This document shows, one piece after another, positions 1-15,000 of a stretch of 64,000 nt of DNA. The notes below the pieces were generated by a model. The model was given only the letters and a program-made list of their open reading frames with translations. It did no database searches and had not been told where the DNA came from. The first letter of the stretch is position 1. Each line of letters begins with the position of its first letter. This DNA comes from Pythium myriotylum. Taxonomy: Eukaryota; Oomycota; Peronosporomycetes; Pythiales; Pythiaceae. Location of the stretch: assembly GCA_023091665.1 (NCBI GenBank), contig JALJCQ010000013.1, forward strand, positions 2,790,001 through 2,854,000. Direction: 5' to 3'. A program made the position numbers and the translations under genes.

Positions 1-3000
1 GGCGCGTCAAGCGCGACGAGTTCGACGGGCGGCAAGGTGTCTGTGTCAAGTGGCGTGGGCAGTGCTGGGAACAGCGGCGACGTGTCTGTGGTGACATCAG
101 ATGGCGGTTCGTCTGGCGTGTCGGGTATGCTGAGCTTGAGGACTGGCGCTGCGACGTCTGGCGCGGTGGGCGACGTGGTGGTGAGCACTGGTGCGAGCAC
201 GGGCGGTAACGGTGGATCGATCGGTCTGTCTGTGGGAGCTGGCAACAGCGGCGACGGCGGATCGATCGACCTGCAGTCTGGAGACCAGGTTGGCTCGAGT
301 GGCAAGGGCGGCGCGATCACGTTGACCGGCGGCGTGGGTGTGACGACGGGCGGTTCGATCAGCTTGGCGAGCGGTGCTGGTCGCACGACGACGAGCGGCG
401 ACATTTCGTTGTCGACGTCGACGTCTGGGTCGAACGGTGTGAGCGGCAGTGTGTCTTTGCTGAGTGGTTCGTCTAGCAAGGGGTCAAGCGGGTCGGTGGC
501 CGTGAGCTCTGGCGTGTCGACCGGTGGAAGCGGTGGCGCGATCTCGTTGTCAGTGGGTACTGGCAACACCGGCGTGGGCGGCTCGATCTCGTTGAGCGCA
601 GGCGACAGTGTGAGCAGCGGCACGCCTGCGAGCGTGAGTGGTACCGGTGGTGCGGTCAGTGTGGTGAGTGGTCGTGGCATGTCTAGCACGAGTGGTGCGA
701 TCACGTTGGCTACTGGCGCGAGTGGTACTAGCGGTCTCTCCGGGTTGGTGAGCGTGAGCACTGGCAGCGCGACGGGCGACTCGAGCGGTGGGTTGTTGAT
801 CGGCAGTGGCAGCAGCGTTGGCGGCGCGGGTGGCTCGGTGCAAGTGACGGTGGGAACTGGCAGCGTGGGCACGGGTGGCAAGGTGTCGCTGACGGCAGGC
901 GAGAGCTCCGATGCGTCCCCGCCGCCGTCGGTTCCGGCGGGCTCACCGCCTGCATCTCCGATCGCTGGGGGTGCGGTGGAGCTGACTGGTGGTGTTGGCA
1001 AGAGCTTGGGCGGCGCGATCACGTTGACGAGTGGCGGTAGCGCGGCGAAGAGCGGCGACATCAGTGTGCAGTCGGCGTCTGCGCCTGCATCTCCGGTCAC
1101 CACTGGCGTGAGTGGTGCGGTCAAGCTGGGCAGCGGTTCGTCGAAGAGTGGTCCGAGCGGTTCGTTGACTCTGTCGAGTGGCACGGCATCTCAGGGCAAG
1201 GGCGGAGACATCACGTTGTCGGTCGGAAGTGGCGACACTGGTACGGGCGGCGATGTGTTGGTGAGCGCTGGCGCGTCAAGCGCGACGAGTTCGACGGGCG
1301 GCAAGGTGTCTGTGTCAAGTGGCGTGGGCAGTGCTGGGAACAGCGGCGACGTGTCTGTGGTGACATCAGATGGCGGTTCGTCTGGCGTGTCGGGTATGCT
1401 GAGCTTGAGGACTGGCGCTGCGACGTCTGGCGCGGTGGGCGACGTGGTGGTGAGCACTGGTGCGAGCACGGGCGGTAACGGTGGATCGATCGGTCTGTCT
1501 GTGGGAGCTGGCAACAGCGGCGACGGCGGATCGATCGACCTGCAGTCTGGAGACCAGGTTGGCTCGAGTGGCAAGGGCGGCGCGATCACGTTGACCGGCG
1601 GCGTGGGTGTGACGACGGGCGGTTCGATCAGCTTGGCGAGCGGTGCTGGTCGCACGACGACGAGCGGCGACATTTCGTTGTCGACGTCGACGTCTGGGTC
1701 GAACGGTGTGAGCGGCAGTGTGTCTTTGCTGAGTGGTTCGTCTAGCAAGGGGTCAAGCGGGTCGGTGGCCGTGAGCTCTGGCGTGTCGACCGGTGGAAGC
1801 GGTGGCGCGATCTCGTTGTCAGTGGGTACTGGCAACACCGGCGTGGGCGGCTCGATCTCGTTGAGCGCAGGCGACAGTGTGAGCAGCGGCACGCCTGCGA
1901 GCGTGAGTGGTACCGGTGGTGCGGTCAGTGTGGTGAGTGGTCGTGGCATGTCTAGCACGAGTGGTGCGATCACGTTGGCTACTGGCGCGAGTGGTACTAG
2001 CGGTCTCTCCGGGTTGGTGAGCGTGAGCACTGGCAGCGCGACGGGCGACTCGAGCGGTGGGTTGTTGATCGGCAGTGGCAGCAGCGTTGGCGGCGCGGGT
2101 GGCTCGGTGCAAGTGACGGTGGGAACTGGCAGCGTGGGCACGGGTGGCAAGGTGTCGCTGACGGCAGGCGAGAGCTCCGATGCGTCCCCGCCGCCGTCGG
2201 TTCCGGCGGGCTCACCGCCTGCATCTCCGATCGCTGGGGGTGCGGTGGAGCTGACTGGTGGTGTTGGCAAGAGCTTGGGCGGCGCGATCACGTTGACGAG
2301 TGGCGGTAGCGCGGCGAAGAGCGGCGACATCAGTGTGCAGTCGGCGTCTGCGCCTGCATCTCCGGTCACCACTGGCGTGAGTGGTGCGGTCAAGCTGGGC
2401 AGCGGTTCGTCGAAGAGTGGTCCGAGCGGTTCGTTGACTCTGTCGAGTGGCACGGCATCTCAGGGCAAGGGCGGAGACATCACGTTGTCGGTCGGAAGTG
2501 GCGACACTGGTACGGGCGGCGATGTGTTGGTGAGCGCTGGCGCGTCAAGCGCGACGAGTTCGACGGGCGGCAAGGTGTCTGTGTCAAGTGGCGTGGGGAG
2601 TGCTGGGAACAGCGGCGACGTGTCTGTGGTGACATCAGATGGCGGTTCGTCTGGCGTGTCGGGTATGCTGAGCTTGAGGACTGGCGCTGCGACGTCTGGC
2701 GCGGTGGGCGACGTGGTGGTGAGCACTGGTGCGAGCACGGGCGGTAACGGTGGATCGATCGGTCTGTCTGTGGGAGCTGGCAACAGCGGCGACGGCGGAT
2801 CGATCGACCTGCAGTCTGGAGACCAGGTTGGCTCGAGTGGCAAGGGCGGCGCGATCACGTTGACCGGCGGCGTGGGTGTGACGACGGGCGGTTCGATCAG
2901 CTTGGCGAGCGGTGCTGGTCGCACGACGACGAGCGGCGACATTTCGTTGTCGACGTCGACGTCTGGGTCGAACGGTGTGAGCGGCAGTGTGTCTTTGCTG

Positions 3001-6000
3001 AGTGGTTCGTCTAGCAAGGGGTCAAGCGGGTCGGTGGCCGTGAGCTCTGGCGTGTCGACCGGTGGAAGCGGTGGCGCGATCTCGTTGTCAGTGGGTACTG
3101 GCAACACCGGCGTGGGCGGCTCGATCTCGTTGAGCGCAGGCGACAGTGTGAGCAGCGGCACGCCTGCGAGCGTGAGTGGTACCGGTGGTGCGGTCAGTGT
3201 GGTGAGTGGTCGTGGCATGTCTAGCACGAGTGGTGCGATCACGTTGGCTACTGGCGCGAGTGGTACTAGCGGTCTCTCCGGGTTGGTGAGCGTGAGCACT
3301 GGCAGCGCGACGGGCGACTCGAGCGGTGGGTTGTTGATCGGCAGTGGCAGCAGCGTTGGCGGCGCGGGTGGCTCGGTGCAAGTGACGGTGGGAACTGGCA
3401 GCGTGGGCACGGGTGGCAAGGTGTCGCTGACGGCAGGCGAGAGCTCCGATGCGTCCCCGCCGCCGTCGGTTCCGGCGGGCTCACCGCCTGCATCTCCGAT
3501 CGCTGGGGGTGCGGTGGAGCTGACTGGTGGTGTTGGCAAGAGCTTGGGCGGCGCGATCACGTTGACGAGTGGCGGTAGCGCGGCGAAGAGCGGCGACATC
3601 AGTGTGCAGTCGGCGTCTGCGCCTGCATCTCCGGTCACCACTGGCGTGAGTGGTGCGGTCAAGCTGGGCAGCGGTTCGTCGAAGAGTGGTCCGAGCGGTT
3701 CGTTGACTCTGTCGAGTGGCACGGCATCTCAGGGCAAGGGCGGAGACATCACGTTGTCGGTCGGAAGTGGCGACACTGGTACGGGCGGCGATGTGTTGGT
3801 GAGCGCTGGCGCGTCAAGCGCGACGAGTTCGACGGGCGGCAAGGTGTCTGTGTCAAGTGGCGTGGGCAGTGCTGGGAACAGCGGCGACGTGTCTGTGGTG
3901 ACATCAGATGGCGGTTCGTCTGGCGTGTCGGGTATGCTGAGCTTGAGGACTGGCGCTGCGACGTCTGGCGCGGTGGGCGACGTGGTGGTGAGCACTGGTG
4001 CGAGCACGGGCGGTAACGGTGGATCGATCGGTCTGTCTGTGGGAGCTGGCAACAGCGGCGACGGCGGATCGATCGACCTGCAGTCTGGAGACCAGGTTGG
4101 CTCGAGTGGCAAGGGCGGCGCGATCACGTTGACCGGCGGCGTGGGTGTGACGACGGGCGGTTCGATCAGCTTGGCGAGCGGTGCTGGTCGCACGACGACG
4201 AGCGGCGACATTTCGTTGTCGACGTCGACGTCTGGGTCGAACGGTGTGAGCGGCAGTGTGTCTTTGCTGAGTGGTTCGTCTAGCAAGGGGTCAAGCGGGT
4301 CGGTGGCCGTGAGCTCTGGCGTGTCGACCGGTGGAAGCGGTGGCGCGATCTCGTTGTCAGTGGGTACTGGCAACACCGGCGTGGGCGGCTCGATCTCGTT
4401 GAGCGCAGGCGACAGTGTGAGCAGCGGCACGCCTGCGAGCGTGAGTGGTACCGGTGGTGCGGTCAGTGTGGTGAGTGGTCGTGGCATGTCTAGCACGAGT
4501 GGTGCGATCACGTTGGCTACTGGCGCGAGTGGTACTAGCGGTCTCTCCGGGTTGGTGAGCGTGAGCACTGGCAGCGCGACGGGCGACTCGAGCGGTGGGT
4601 TGTTGATCGGCAGTGGCAGCAGCGTTGGCGGCGCGGGTGGCTCGGTGCAAGTGACGGTGGGAACTGGCAGCGTGGGCACGGGTGGCAAGGTGTCGCTGAC
4701 GGCAGGCGAGAGCTCCGATGCGTCCCCGCCGCCGTCGGTTCCGGCGGGCTCACCGCCTGCATCTCCGATCGCTGGGGGTGCGGTGGAGCTGACTGGTGGT
4801 GTTGGCAAGAGCTTGGGCGGCGCGATCACGTTGACGAGTGGCGGTAGCGCGGCGAAGAGCGGCGACATCAGTGTGCAGTCGGCGTCTGCGCCTGCATCTC
4901 CGGTCACCACTGGCGTGAGTGGTGCGGTCAAGCTGGGCAGCGGTTCGTCGAAGAGTGGTCCGAGCGGTTCGTTGACTCTGTCGAGTGGCACGGCATCTCA
5001 GGGTAAGGGCGGAGACATCACGTTGTCGGTCGGAAGTGGCGACACTGGTACGGGCGGCGATGTGTTGGTGAGCGCTGGCGCGTCAAGCGCGACGAGTTCG
5101 ACGGGCGGCAAGGTGTCTGTGTCAAGTGGCGTGGGGAGTGCTGGGAACAGCGGCGACGTGTCTGTGGTGACATCAGATGGCGGTTCGTCTGGCGTGTCGG
5201 GTATGCTGAGCTTGAGGACTGGCGCTGCGACGTCTGGCGCGGTGGGCGACGTGGTGGTGAGCACTGGTGCGAGCACGGGCGGTAACGGTGGATCGATCGG
5301 TCTGTCTGTGGGAGCTGGCAACAGCGGCGACGGCGGATCGATCGACCTGCAGTCTGGAGACCAGGTTGGCTCGAGTGGCAAGGGCGGCGCGATCACGTTG
5401 ACCGGCGGCGTGGGTGTGACGACGGGCGGTTCGATCAGCTTGGCGAGCGGTGCTGGTCGCACGACGACGAGCGGCGACATTTCGTTGTCGACGTCGACGT
5501 CTGGGTCGAACGGTGTGAGCGGCAGTGTGTCTTTGCTGAGTGGTTCGTCTAGCAAGGGGTCAAGCGGGTCGGTGGCCGTGAGCTCTGGCGTGTCGACCGG
5601 TGGAAGCGGTGGCGCGATCTCGTTGTCAGTGGGTACTGGCAACACCGGCGTGGGCGGCTCGATCTCGTTGAGCGCAGGCGACAGTGTGAGCAGCGGCACG
5701 CCTGCGAGCGTGAGTGGTACCGGTGGTGCGGTCAGTGTGGTGAGTGGTCGTGGCATGTCTAGCACGAGTGGTGCGATCACGTTGGCTACTGGCGCGAGTG
5801 GTACTAGCGGTCTCTCCGGGTTGGTGAGCGTGAGCACTGGCAGCGCGACGGGCGACTCGAGCGGTGGGTTGTTGATCGGCAGTGGCAGCAGCGTTGGCGG
5901 CGCGGGTGGCTCGGTGCAAGTGACGGTGGGAACTGGCAGCGTGGGCACGGGTGGCAAGGTGTCGCTGACGGCAGGCGAGAGCTCCGATGCGTCCCCGCCG

Positions 6001-9000
6001 CCGTCGGTTCCGGCGGGCTCACCGCCTGCATCTCCGATCGCTGGGGGTGCGGTGGAGCTGACTGGTGGTGTTGGCAAGAGCTTGGGCGGCGCGATCACGT
6101 TGACGAGTGGCGGTAGCGCGGCGAAGAGCGGCGACATCAGTGTGCAGTCGGCGTCTGCGCCTGCATCTCCGGTCACCACTGGCGTGAGTGGTGCGGTCAA
6201 GCTGGGCAGCGGTTCGTCGAAGAGTGGTCCGAGCGGTTCGTTGACTCTGTCGAGTGGCACGGCATCTCAGGGTAAGGGCGGAGACATCACGTTGTCGGTC
6301 GGAAGTGGCAACACTGGTACGGGCGGCGATGTGTTGGTGAGCGCTGGCGCGTCAAGCGCGACGAGTTCGACGGGCGGCAAGGTGTCTGTGTCAAGTGGCG
6401 TGGGGAGTGCTGGGAACAGCGGCGACGTGTCTGTGGTGACATCAGATGGCGGTTCGTCTGGCGTGTCGGGTATGCTGAGCTTGAGGACTGGCGCTGCGAC
6501 GTCTGGCGCGGTGGGCGACGTGGTGGTGAGCACTGGTGCGAGCACGGGCGGTAACGGTGGATCGATCGGTCTGTCTGTGGGAGCTGGCAACAGCGGCGAC
6601 GGCGGATCGATCGACCTGCAGTCTGGAGACCAGGTTGGCTCGAGTGGCAAGGGCGGCGCGATCACGTTGACCGGCGGCGTGGGTGTGACGACGGGCGGTT
6701 CGATCAGCTTGGCGAGCGGTGCTGGTCGCACGACGACGAGCGGCGACATTTCGTTGTCGACGTCGACGTCTGGGTCGAACGGTGTGAGCGGCAGTGTGTC
6801 TTTGCTGAGTGGTTCGTCTAGCAAGGGGTCAAGCGGGTCGGTGGCCGTGAGCTCTGGCGTGTCGACCGGTGGAAGCGGTGGCGCGATCTCGTTGTCAGTG
6901 GGTACTGGCAACACCGGCGTGGGCGGCTCGATCTCGTTGAGCGCAGGCGACAGTGTGAGCAGCGGCACGCCTGCGAGCGTGAGTGGTACCGGTGGTGCGG
7001 TCAGTGTGGTGAGTGGTCGTGGCATGTCTAGCACGAGTGGTGCGATCACGTTGGCTACTGGCGCGAGTGGTACTAGCGGTCTCTCCGGGTTGGTGAGCGT
7101 GAGCACTGGCAGCGCGACGGGCGACTCGAGCGGTGGGTTGTTGATCGGCAGTGGCAGCAGCGTTGGCGGCGCGGGTGGCTCGGTGCAAGTGACGGTGGGA
7201 ACTGGCAGCGTGGGCACGGGTGGCAAGGTGTCGCTGACGGCAGGCGAGAGCTCCGATGCGTCCCCGCCGCCGTCGGTTCCGGCGGGCTCACCGCCTGCAT
7301 CTCCGATCGCTGGGGGTGCGGTGGAGCTGACTGGTGGTGTTGGCAAGAGCTTGGGCGGCGCGATCACGTTGACGAGTGGCGGTAGCGCGGCGAAGAGCGG
7401 CGACATCAGTGTGCAGTCGGCGTCTGCGCCTGCATCTCCGGTCACCACTGGCGTGAGTGGTGCGGTCAAGCTGGGCAGCGGTTCGTCGAAGAGTGGTCCG
7501 AGCGGTTCGTTGACTCTGTCGAGTGGCACGGCATCTCAGGGCAAGGGCGGAGACATCACGTTGTCGGTCGGAAGTGGCGACACTGGTACGGGCGGCGATG
7601 TGTTGGTGAGCGCTGGCGCGTCAAGCGCGACGAGTTCGACGGGCGGCAAGGTGTCTGTGTCAAGTGGCGTGGGCAGTGCTGGGAACAGCGGCGACGTGTC
7701 TGTGGTGACATCAGATGGCGGTTCGTCTGGCGTGTCGGGTATGCTGAGCTTGAGGACTGGCGCTGCGACGTCTGGCGCGGTGGGCGACGTGGTGGTGAGC
7801 ACTGGTGCGAGCACGGGCGGTAACGGTGGATCGATCGGTCTGTCTGTGGGAGCTGGCAACAGCGGCGACGGCGGATCGATCGACCTGCAGTCTGGAGACC
7901 AGGTTGGCTCGAGTGGCAAGGGCGGCGCGATCACGTTGACCGGCGGCGTGGGTGTGACGACGGGCGGTTCGATCAGCTTGGCGAGCGGTGCTGGTCGCAC
8001 GACGACGAGCGGCGACATTTCGTTGTCGACGTCGACGTCTGGGTCGAACGGTGTGAGCGGCAGTGTGTCTTTGCTGAGTGGTTCGTCTAGCAAGGGGTCA
8101 AGCGGGTCGGTGGCCGTGAGCTCTGGCGTGTCGACCGGTGGAAGCGGTGGCGCGATCTCGTTGTCAGTGGGTACTGGCAACACCGGCGTGGGCGGCTCGA
8201 TCTCGTTGAGCGCAGGCGACAGTGTGAGCAGCGGCACGCCTGCGAGCGTGAGTGGTACCGGTGGTGCGGTCAGTGTGGTGAGTGGTCGTGGCATGTCTAG
8301 CACGAGTGGTGCGATCACGTTGGCTACTGGCGCGAGTGGTACTAGCGGTCTCTCCGGGTTGGTGAGCGTGAGCACTGGCAGCGCGACGGGCGACTCGAGC
8401 GGTGGGTTGTTGATCGGCAGTGGCAGCAGCGTTGGCGGCGCGGGTGGCTCGGTGCAAGTGACGGTGGGAACTGGCAGCGTGGGCACGGGTGGCAAGGTGT
8501 CGCTGACGGCAGGCGAGAGCTCCGATGCGTCCCCGCCGCCGTCGGTTCCGGCGGGCTCACCGCCTGCATCTCCGATCGCTGGGGGTGCGGTGGAGCTGAC
8601 TGGTGGTGTTGGCAAGAGCTTGGGCGGCGCGATCACGTTGACGAGTGGCGGTAGCGCGGCGAAGAGCGGCGACATCAGTGTGCAGTCGGCGTCTGCGCCT
8701 GCATCTCCGGTCACCACTGGCGTGAGTGGTGCGGTCAAGCTGGGCAGCGGTTCGTCGAAGAGTGGTCCGAGCGGTTCGTTGACTCTGTCGAGTGGCACGG
8801 CATCTCAGGGCAAGGGCGGAGACATCACGTTGTCGGTCGGAAGTGGCGACACTGGTACGGGCGGCGATGTGTTGGTGAGCGCTGGCGCGTCAAGCGCGAC
8901 GAGTTCGACGGGCGGCAAGGTGTCTGTGTCAAGTGGCGTGGGCAGTGCTGGGAACAGCGGCGACGTGTCTGTGGTGACATCAGATGGCGGTTCGTCTGGC

Positions 9001-12000
9001 GTGTCGGGTATGCTGAGCTTGAGGACTGGCGCTGCGACGTCTGGCGCGGTGGGCGACGTGGTGGTGAGCACTGGTGCGAGCACGGGCGGTAACGGTGGAT
9101 CGATCGGTCTGTCTGTGGGAGCTGGCAACAGCGGCGACGGCGGATCGATCGACCTGCAGTCTGGAGACCAGGTTGGCTCGAGTGGCAAGGGCGGCGCGAT
9201 CACGTTGACCGGCGGCGTGGGTGTGACGACGGGCGGTTCGATCAGCTTGGCGAGCGGTGCTGGTCGCACGACGACGAGCGGCGACATTTCGTTGTCGACG
9301 TCGACGTCTGGGTCGAACGGTGTGAGCGGCAGTGTGTCTTTGCTGAGTGGTTCGTCTAGCAAGGGGTCAAGCGGGTCGGTGGCCGTGAGCTCTGGCGTGT
9401 CGACCGGTGGAAGCGGTGGCGCGATCTCGTTGTCAGTGGGTACTGGCAACACCGGCGTGGGCGGCTCGATCTCGTTGAGCGCAGGCGACAGTGTGAGCAG
9501 CGGCACGCCTGCGAGCGTGAGTGGTACCGGTGGTGCGGTCAGTGTGGTGAGTGGTCGTGGCATGTCTAGCACGAGTGGTGCGATCACGTTGGCTACTGGC
9601 GCGAGTGGTACTAGCGGTCTCTCCGGGTTGGTGAGCGTGAGCACTGGCAGCGCGACGGGCGACTCGAGCGGTGGGTTGTTGATCGGCAGTGGCAGCAGCG
9701 TTGGCGGCGCGGGTGGCTCGGTGCAAGTGACGGTGGGAACTGGCAGCGTGGGCACGGGTGGCAAGGTGTCGCTGACGGCAGGCGAGAGCTCCGATGCGTC
9801 CCCGCCGCCGTCGGTTCCGGCGGGCTCACCGCCTGCATCTCCGATCGCTGGGGGTGCGGTGGAGCTGACTGGTGGTGTTGGCAAGAGCTTGGGCGGCGCG
9901 ATCACGTTGACGAGTGGCGGTAGCGCGGCGAAGAGCGGCGACATCAGTGTGCAGTCGGCGTCTGCGCCTGCATCTCCGGTCACCACTGGCGTGAGTGGTG
10001 CGGTCAAGCTGGGCAGCGGTTCGTCGAAGAGTGGTCCGAGCGGTTCGTTGACTCTGTCGAGTGGCACGGCATCTCAGGGCAAGGGCGGAGACATCACGTT
10101 GTCGGTCGGAAGTGGCGACACTGGTACGGGCGGCGATGTGTTGGTGAGCGCTGGCGCGTCAAGCGCGACGAGTTCGACGGGCGGCAAGGTGTCTGTGTCA
10201 AGTGGCGTGGGCAGTGCTGGGAACAGCGGCGACGTGTCTGTGGTGACATCAGATGGCGGTTCGTCTGGCGTGTCGGGTATGCTGAGCTTGAGGACTGGCG
10301 CTGCGACGTCTGGCGCGGTGGGCGACGTGGTGGTGAGCACTGGTGCGAGCACGGGCGGTAACGGTGGATCGATCGGTCTGTCTGTGGGAGCTGGCAACAG
10401 CGGCGACGGCGGATCGATCGACCTGCAGTCTGGAGACCAGGTTGGCTCGAGTGGCAAGGGCGGCGCGATCACGTTGACTGGCGGCGTGGGTGTGACGACG
10501 GGCGGTTCGATCAGCTTGGCGAGCGGTGCTGGTCGCACGACGACGAGCGGCGACATTTCGTTGTCGACGTCGACGTCTGGGTCGAACGGTGTGAGCGGCA
10601 GTGTGTCTTTGCTGAGTGGTTCGTCTAGCAAGGGGTCAAGCGGGTCGGTGGCCGTGAGCTCTGGCGTGTCGACCGGTGGAAGCGGTGGCGCGATCTCGTT
10701 GTCAGTGGGTAGCGGCAGCGTGGGTCCTGGAGGTGGAATCTCGTTGTTGGCTGGCGACAGCTCGGCTGCTGCGGGGTCGACAGGCACAGGCGGTTCGATC
10801 AGCGTCGTGAGCGGACGCGGTGTGTCGAGCACGAGTGGCGCTATCGCGTTGGCCACTGGTACGGGTGGCACGGCTGGTGCATCCGGCGGTGTGCGCGTAA
10901 GCAGTGGCAGTGCGAGTGCTGGTTCGAGCGGGTCTGTGTCGATCAGCAGTGGTGCGAGCACACTTGGCGCTGGTGGGTCTGTGTCGTTGAGCGTGGGATC
11001 GGGCAACACCGGATCTGGTGGCAAGGTGTCACTGATCGGTGGAGATAGCACGGACACGACGGTGGCTACCCCGGTGGCTGGCGGTGCTGTGGAGCTGACG
11101 GGCGGAACTGGTGTGACGACGGGTGGTGCGATCACGGTGACGAGTGGTGCTGGTGCGACGACGAGCGGCGCAGTGAACATCCAGAGTGCGTCTGCGCCGG
11201 CTGCTGGTACAACCGGCGTGAGTGGCGCGGTGAAGCTTAGCAGTGGATCGTCGACGAGTGGCTCGAGCGGGTCGGTGACGCTGGCAAGCGGACCTTCGAC
11301 GGGTACGACTGGTGGTGCGACAGGCAAGGGTGGAGACATCGTGTTGTCTGTTGGTTCTGGCAGTACGAGTGGTGCTGGTGGTGACGTGTTGGTGACTGCC
11401 GGCGCGAGTACGTTTACGACAGCAGGATCTGCAACTGGCGGCAAGGTGTCTGTATCGAGCGGCGAGAGCAGCGCTGGGAACAGCGGAGATGTGTTGGTGA
11501 AGACATCTGCGGCTGGCTCGTCTGGTGTGTCGGGTATGCTGGGCTTGAGGACTGGCGCTGCGACGTCTGGCGCGGTGGGCGACGTGGTGGTGAGCACTGG
11601 TGCGAGCACGGGCGGTAACGGTGGATCGATCGGTCTGTCTGTGGGAGCTGGCAACAGCGGCGACGGCGGATCGATCGACCTGCAGTCTGGAGACCAGGTT
11701 GGCTCGAGTGGCAAGGGCGGCGCGATCACGTTGACTGGCGGCGTGGGTGTGACGACGGGCGGTTCGATCAGCTTGGCGAGCGGTGCTGGTCGCACGACGA
11801 CGAGCGGCGACATTTCGTTGTCGACGTCGACGTCTGGGTCGAACGGTGTGAGCGGCAGTGTGTCTTTGCTGAGTGGTTCGTCTAGCAAGGGGTCAAGCGG
11901 GTCGGTGGCCGTGAGCTCTGGCGTGTCGACCGGTGGAAGCGGTGGCGCGATCTCGTTGTCAGTGGGTACTGGCAACACCGGCGTGGGCGGCTCGATCTCG

Positions 12001-15000
12001 TTGAGCGCAGGCGACAGTGTGAGCAGCGGCACGCCTGCGAGCGTGAGTGGTACCGGTGGTGCGGTCAGTGTGGTGAGTGGTCGTGGCATGTCTAGCACGA
12101 GTGGTGCGATCACGTTGGCTACTGGCGCGAGTGGTACTAGCGGTCTCTCCGGGTTGGTGAGCGTGAGCACTGGCAGCGCGACGGGCGACTCGAGCGGTGG
12201 GTTGTTGATCGGCAGTGGCAGCAGCGTTGGCGGCGCGGGTGGCTCGGTGCAAGTGACGGTGGGAACTGGCAGCGTGGGCACGGGTGGCAAGGTGTCGCTG
12301 ACGGCAGGCGAGAGCTCCGATGCGTCCCCGCCGCCGTCGGTTCCGGCGGGCTCACCGCCTGCATCTCCGATCGCTGGGGGTGCGGTGGAGCTGACTGGTG
12401 GTGTTGGCAAGAGCTTGGGCGGCGCGATCACGTTGACGAGTGGCGGTAGCGCGGCGAAGAGCGGCGACATCAGTGTGCAGTCGGCGTCTGCGCCTGCATC
12501 TCCGGTCACCACTGGCGTGAGTGGTGCGGTCAAGCTGGGCAGCGGTTCGTCGAAGAGTGGTCCGAGCGGTTCGTTGACTCTGTCGAGTGGCACGGCATCT
12601 CAGGGCAAGGGCGGAGACATCACGTTGTCGGTCGGAAGTGGCGACACTGGTACGGGCGGCGATGTGTTGGTGAGCGCTGGCGCGTCAAGCGCGACGAGTT
12701 CGACGGGCGGCAAGGTGTCTGTGTCAAGTGGCGTGGGCAGTGCTGGGAACAGCGGCGACGTGTCTGTGGTGACATCAGATGGCGGTTCGTCTGGCGTGTC
12801 GGGTATGCTGAGCTTGAGGACTGGCGCTGCGACGTCTGGCGCGGTGGGCGACGTGGTGGTGAGCACTGGTGCGAGCACGGGCGGTAACGGTGGATCGATC
12901 GGTCTGTCTGTGGGAGCTGGCAACAGCGGCGACGGCGGATCGATCGACCTGCAGTCTGGAGACCAGGTTGGCTCGAGTGGCAAGGGCGGCGCGATCACGT
13001 TGACCGGCGGCGTGGGTGTGACGACGGGCGGTTCGATCAGCTTGGCGAGCGGTGCTGGTCGCACGACGACGAGCGGCGACATTTCGTTGTCGACGTCGAC
13101 GTCTGGGTCGAACGGTGTGAGCGGCAGTGTGTCTTTGCTGAGTGGTTCGTCTAGCAAGGGGTCAAGCGGGTCGGTGGCCGTGAGCTCTGGCGTGTCGACC
13201 GGTGGAAGCGGTGGCGCGATCTCGTTGTCAGTGGGTACTGGCAACACCGGCGTGGGCGGCTCGATCTCGTTGAGCGCAGGCGACAGTGTGAGCAGCGGCA
13301 CGCCTGCGAGCGTGAGTGGTACCGGTGGTGCGGTCAGTGTGGTGAGTGGTCGTGGCATGTCTAGCACGAGTGGTGCGATCACGTTGGCTACTGGCGCGAG
13401 TGGTACTAGCGGTCTCTCCGGGTTGGTGAGCGTGAGCACTGGCAGCGCGACGGGCGACTCGAGCGGTGGGTTGTTGATCGGCAGTGGCAGCAGCGTTGGC
13501 GGCGCGGGTGGCTCGGTGCAAGTGACGGTGGGAACTGGCAGCGTGGGCACGGGTGGCAAGGTGTCGCTGACGGCAGGCGAGAGCTCCGATGCGTCCCCGC
13601 CGCCGTCGGTTCCGGCGGGCTCACCGCCTGCATCTCCGATCGCTGGGGGTGCGGTGGAGCTGACTGGTGGTGTTGGCAAGAGCTTGGGCGGCGCGATCAC
13701 GTTGACGAGTGGCGGTAGCGCGGCGAAGAGCGGCGACATCAGTGTGCAGTCGGCGTCTGCGCCTGCATCTCCGGTCACCACTGGCGTGAGTGGTGCGGTC
13801 AAGCTGGGCAGCGGTTCGTCGAAGAGTGGTCCGAGCGGTTCGTTGACTCTGTCGAGTGGCACGGCATCTCAGGGCAAGGGCGGAGACATCACGTTGTCGG
13901 TCGGAAGTGGCGACACTGGTACGGGCGGCGATGTGTTGGTGAGCGCTGGCGCGTCAAGCGCGACGAGTTCGACGGGCGGCAAGGTGTCTGTGTCAAGTGG
14001 CGTGGGCAGTGCTGGGAACAGCGGCGACGTGTCTGTGGTGACATCAGATGGCGGTTCGTCTGGCGTGTCGGGTATGCTGAGCTTGAGGACTGGCGCTGCG
14101 ACGTCTGGCGCGGTGGGCGACGTGGTGGTGAGCACTGGTGCGAGCACGGGCGGTAACGGTGGATCGATCGGTCTGTCTGTGGGAGCTGGCAACAGCGGCG
14201 ACGGCGGATCGATCGACCTGCAGTCTGGAGACCAGGTTGGCTCGAGTGGCAAGGGCGGCGCGATCACGTTGACTGGCGGCGTGGGTGTGACGACGGGCGG
14301 TTCGATCAGCTTGGCGAGCGGTGCTGGTCGCACGACGACGAGCGGCGACATTTCGTTGTCGACGTCGACGTCTGGGTCGAACGGTGTGAGCGGCAGTGTG
14401 TCTTTGCTGAGTGGTTCGTCTAGCAAGGGGTCAAGCGGGTCGGTGGCCGTGAGCTCTGGCGTGTCGACCGGTGGAAGCGGTGGCGCGATCTCGTTGTCAG
14501 TGGGTAGCGGCAGCGTGGGTCCTGGAGGTGGAATCTCGTTGTTGGCTGGCGACAGCTCGGCTGCTGCGGGGTCGACAGGCACAGGCGGTTCGATCAGCGT
14601 CGTGAGCGGACGCGGTGTGTCGAGCACGAGTGGCGCTATCGCGTTGGCCACTGGTACGGGTGGCACGGCTGGTGCATCCGGCGGTGTGCGCGTAAGCAGT
14701 GGCAGTGCGAGTGCTGGTTCGAGCGGGTCTGTGTCGATCAGCAGTGGTGCGAGCACACTTGGCGCTGGTGGGTCTGTGTCGTTGAGCGTGGGATCGGGCA
14801 ACACCGGATCTGGTGGCAAGGTGTCACTGATCGGTGGAGATAGCACGGACACGACGGTGGCTACCCCGGTGGCTGGCGGTGCTGTGGAGCTGACGGGCGG
14901 AACTGGTGTGACGACGGGTGGTGCGATCACGGTGACGAGTGGTGCTGGTGCGACGACGAGCGGCGCAGTGAACATCCAGAGTGCGTCTGCGCCGGCTGCT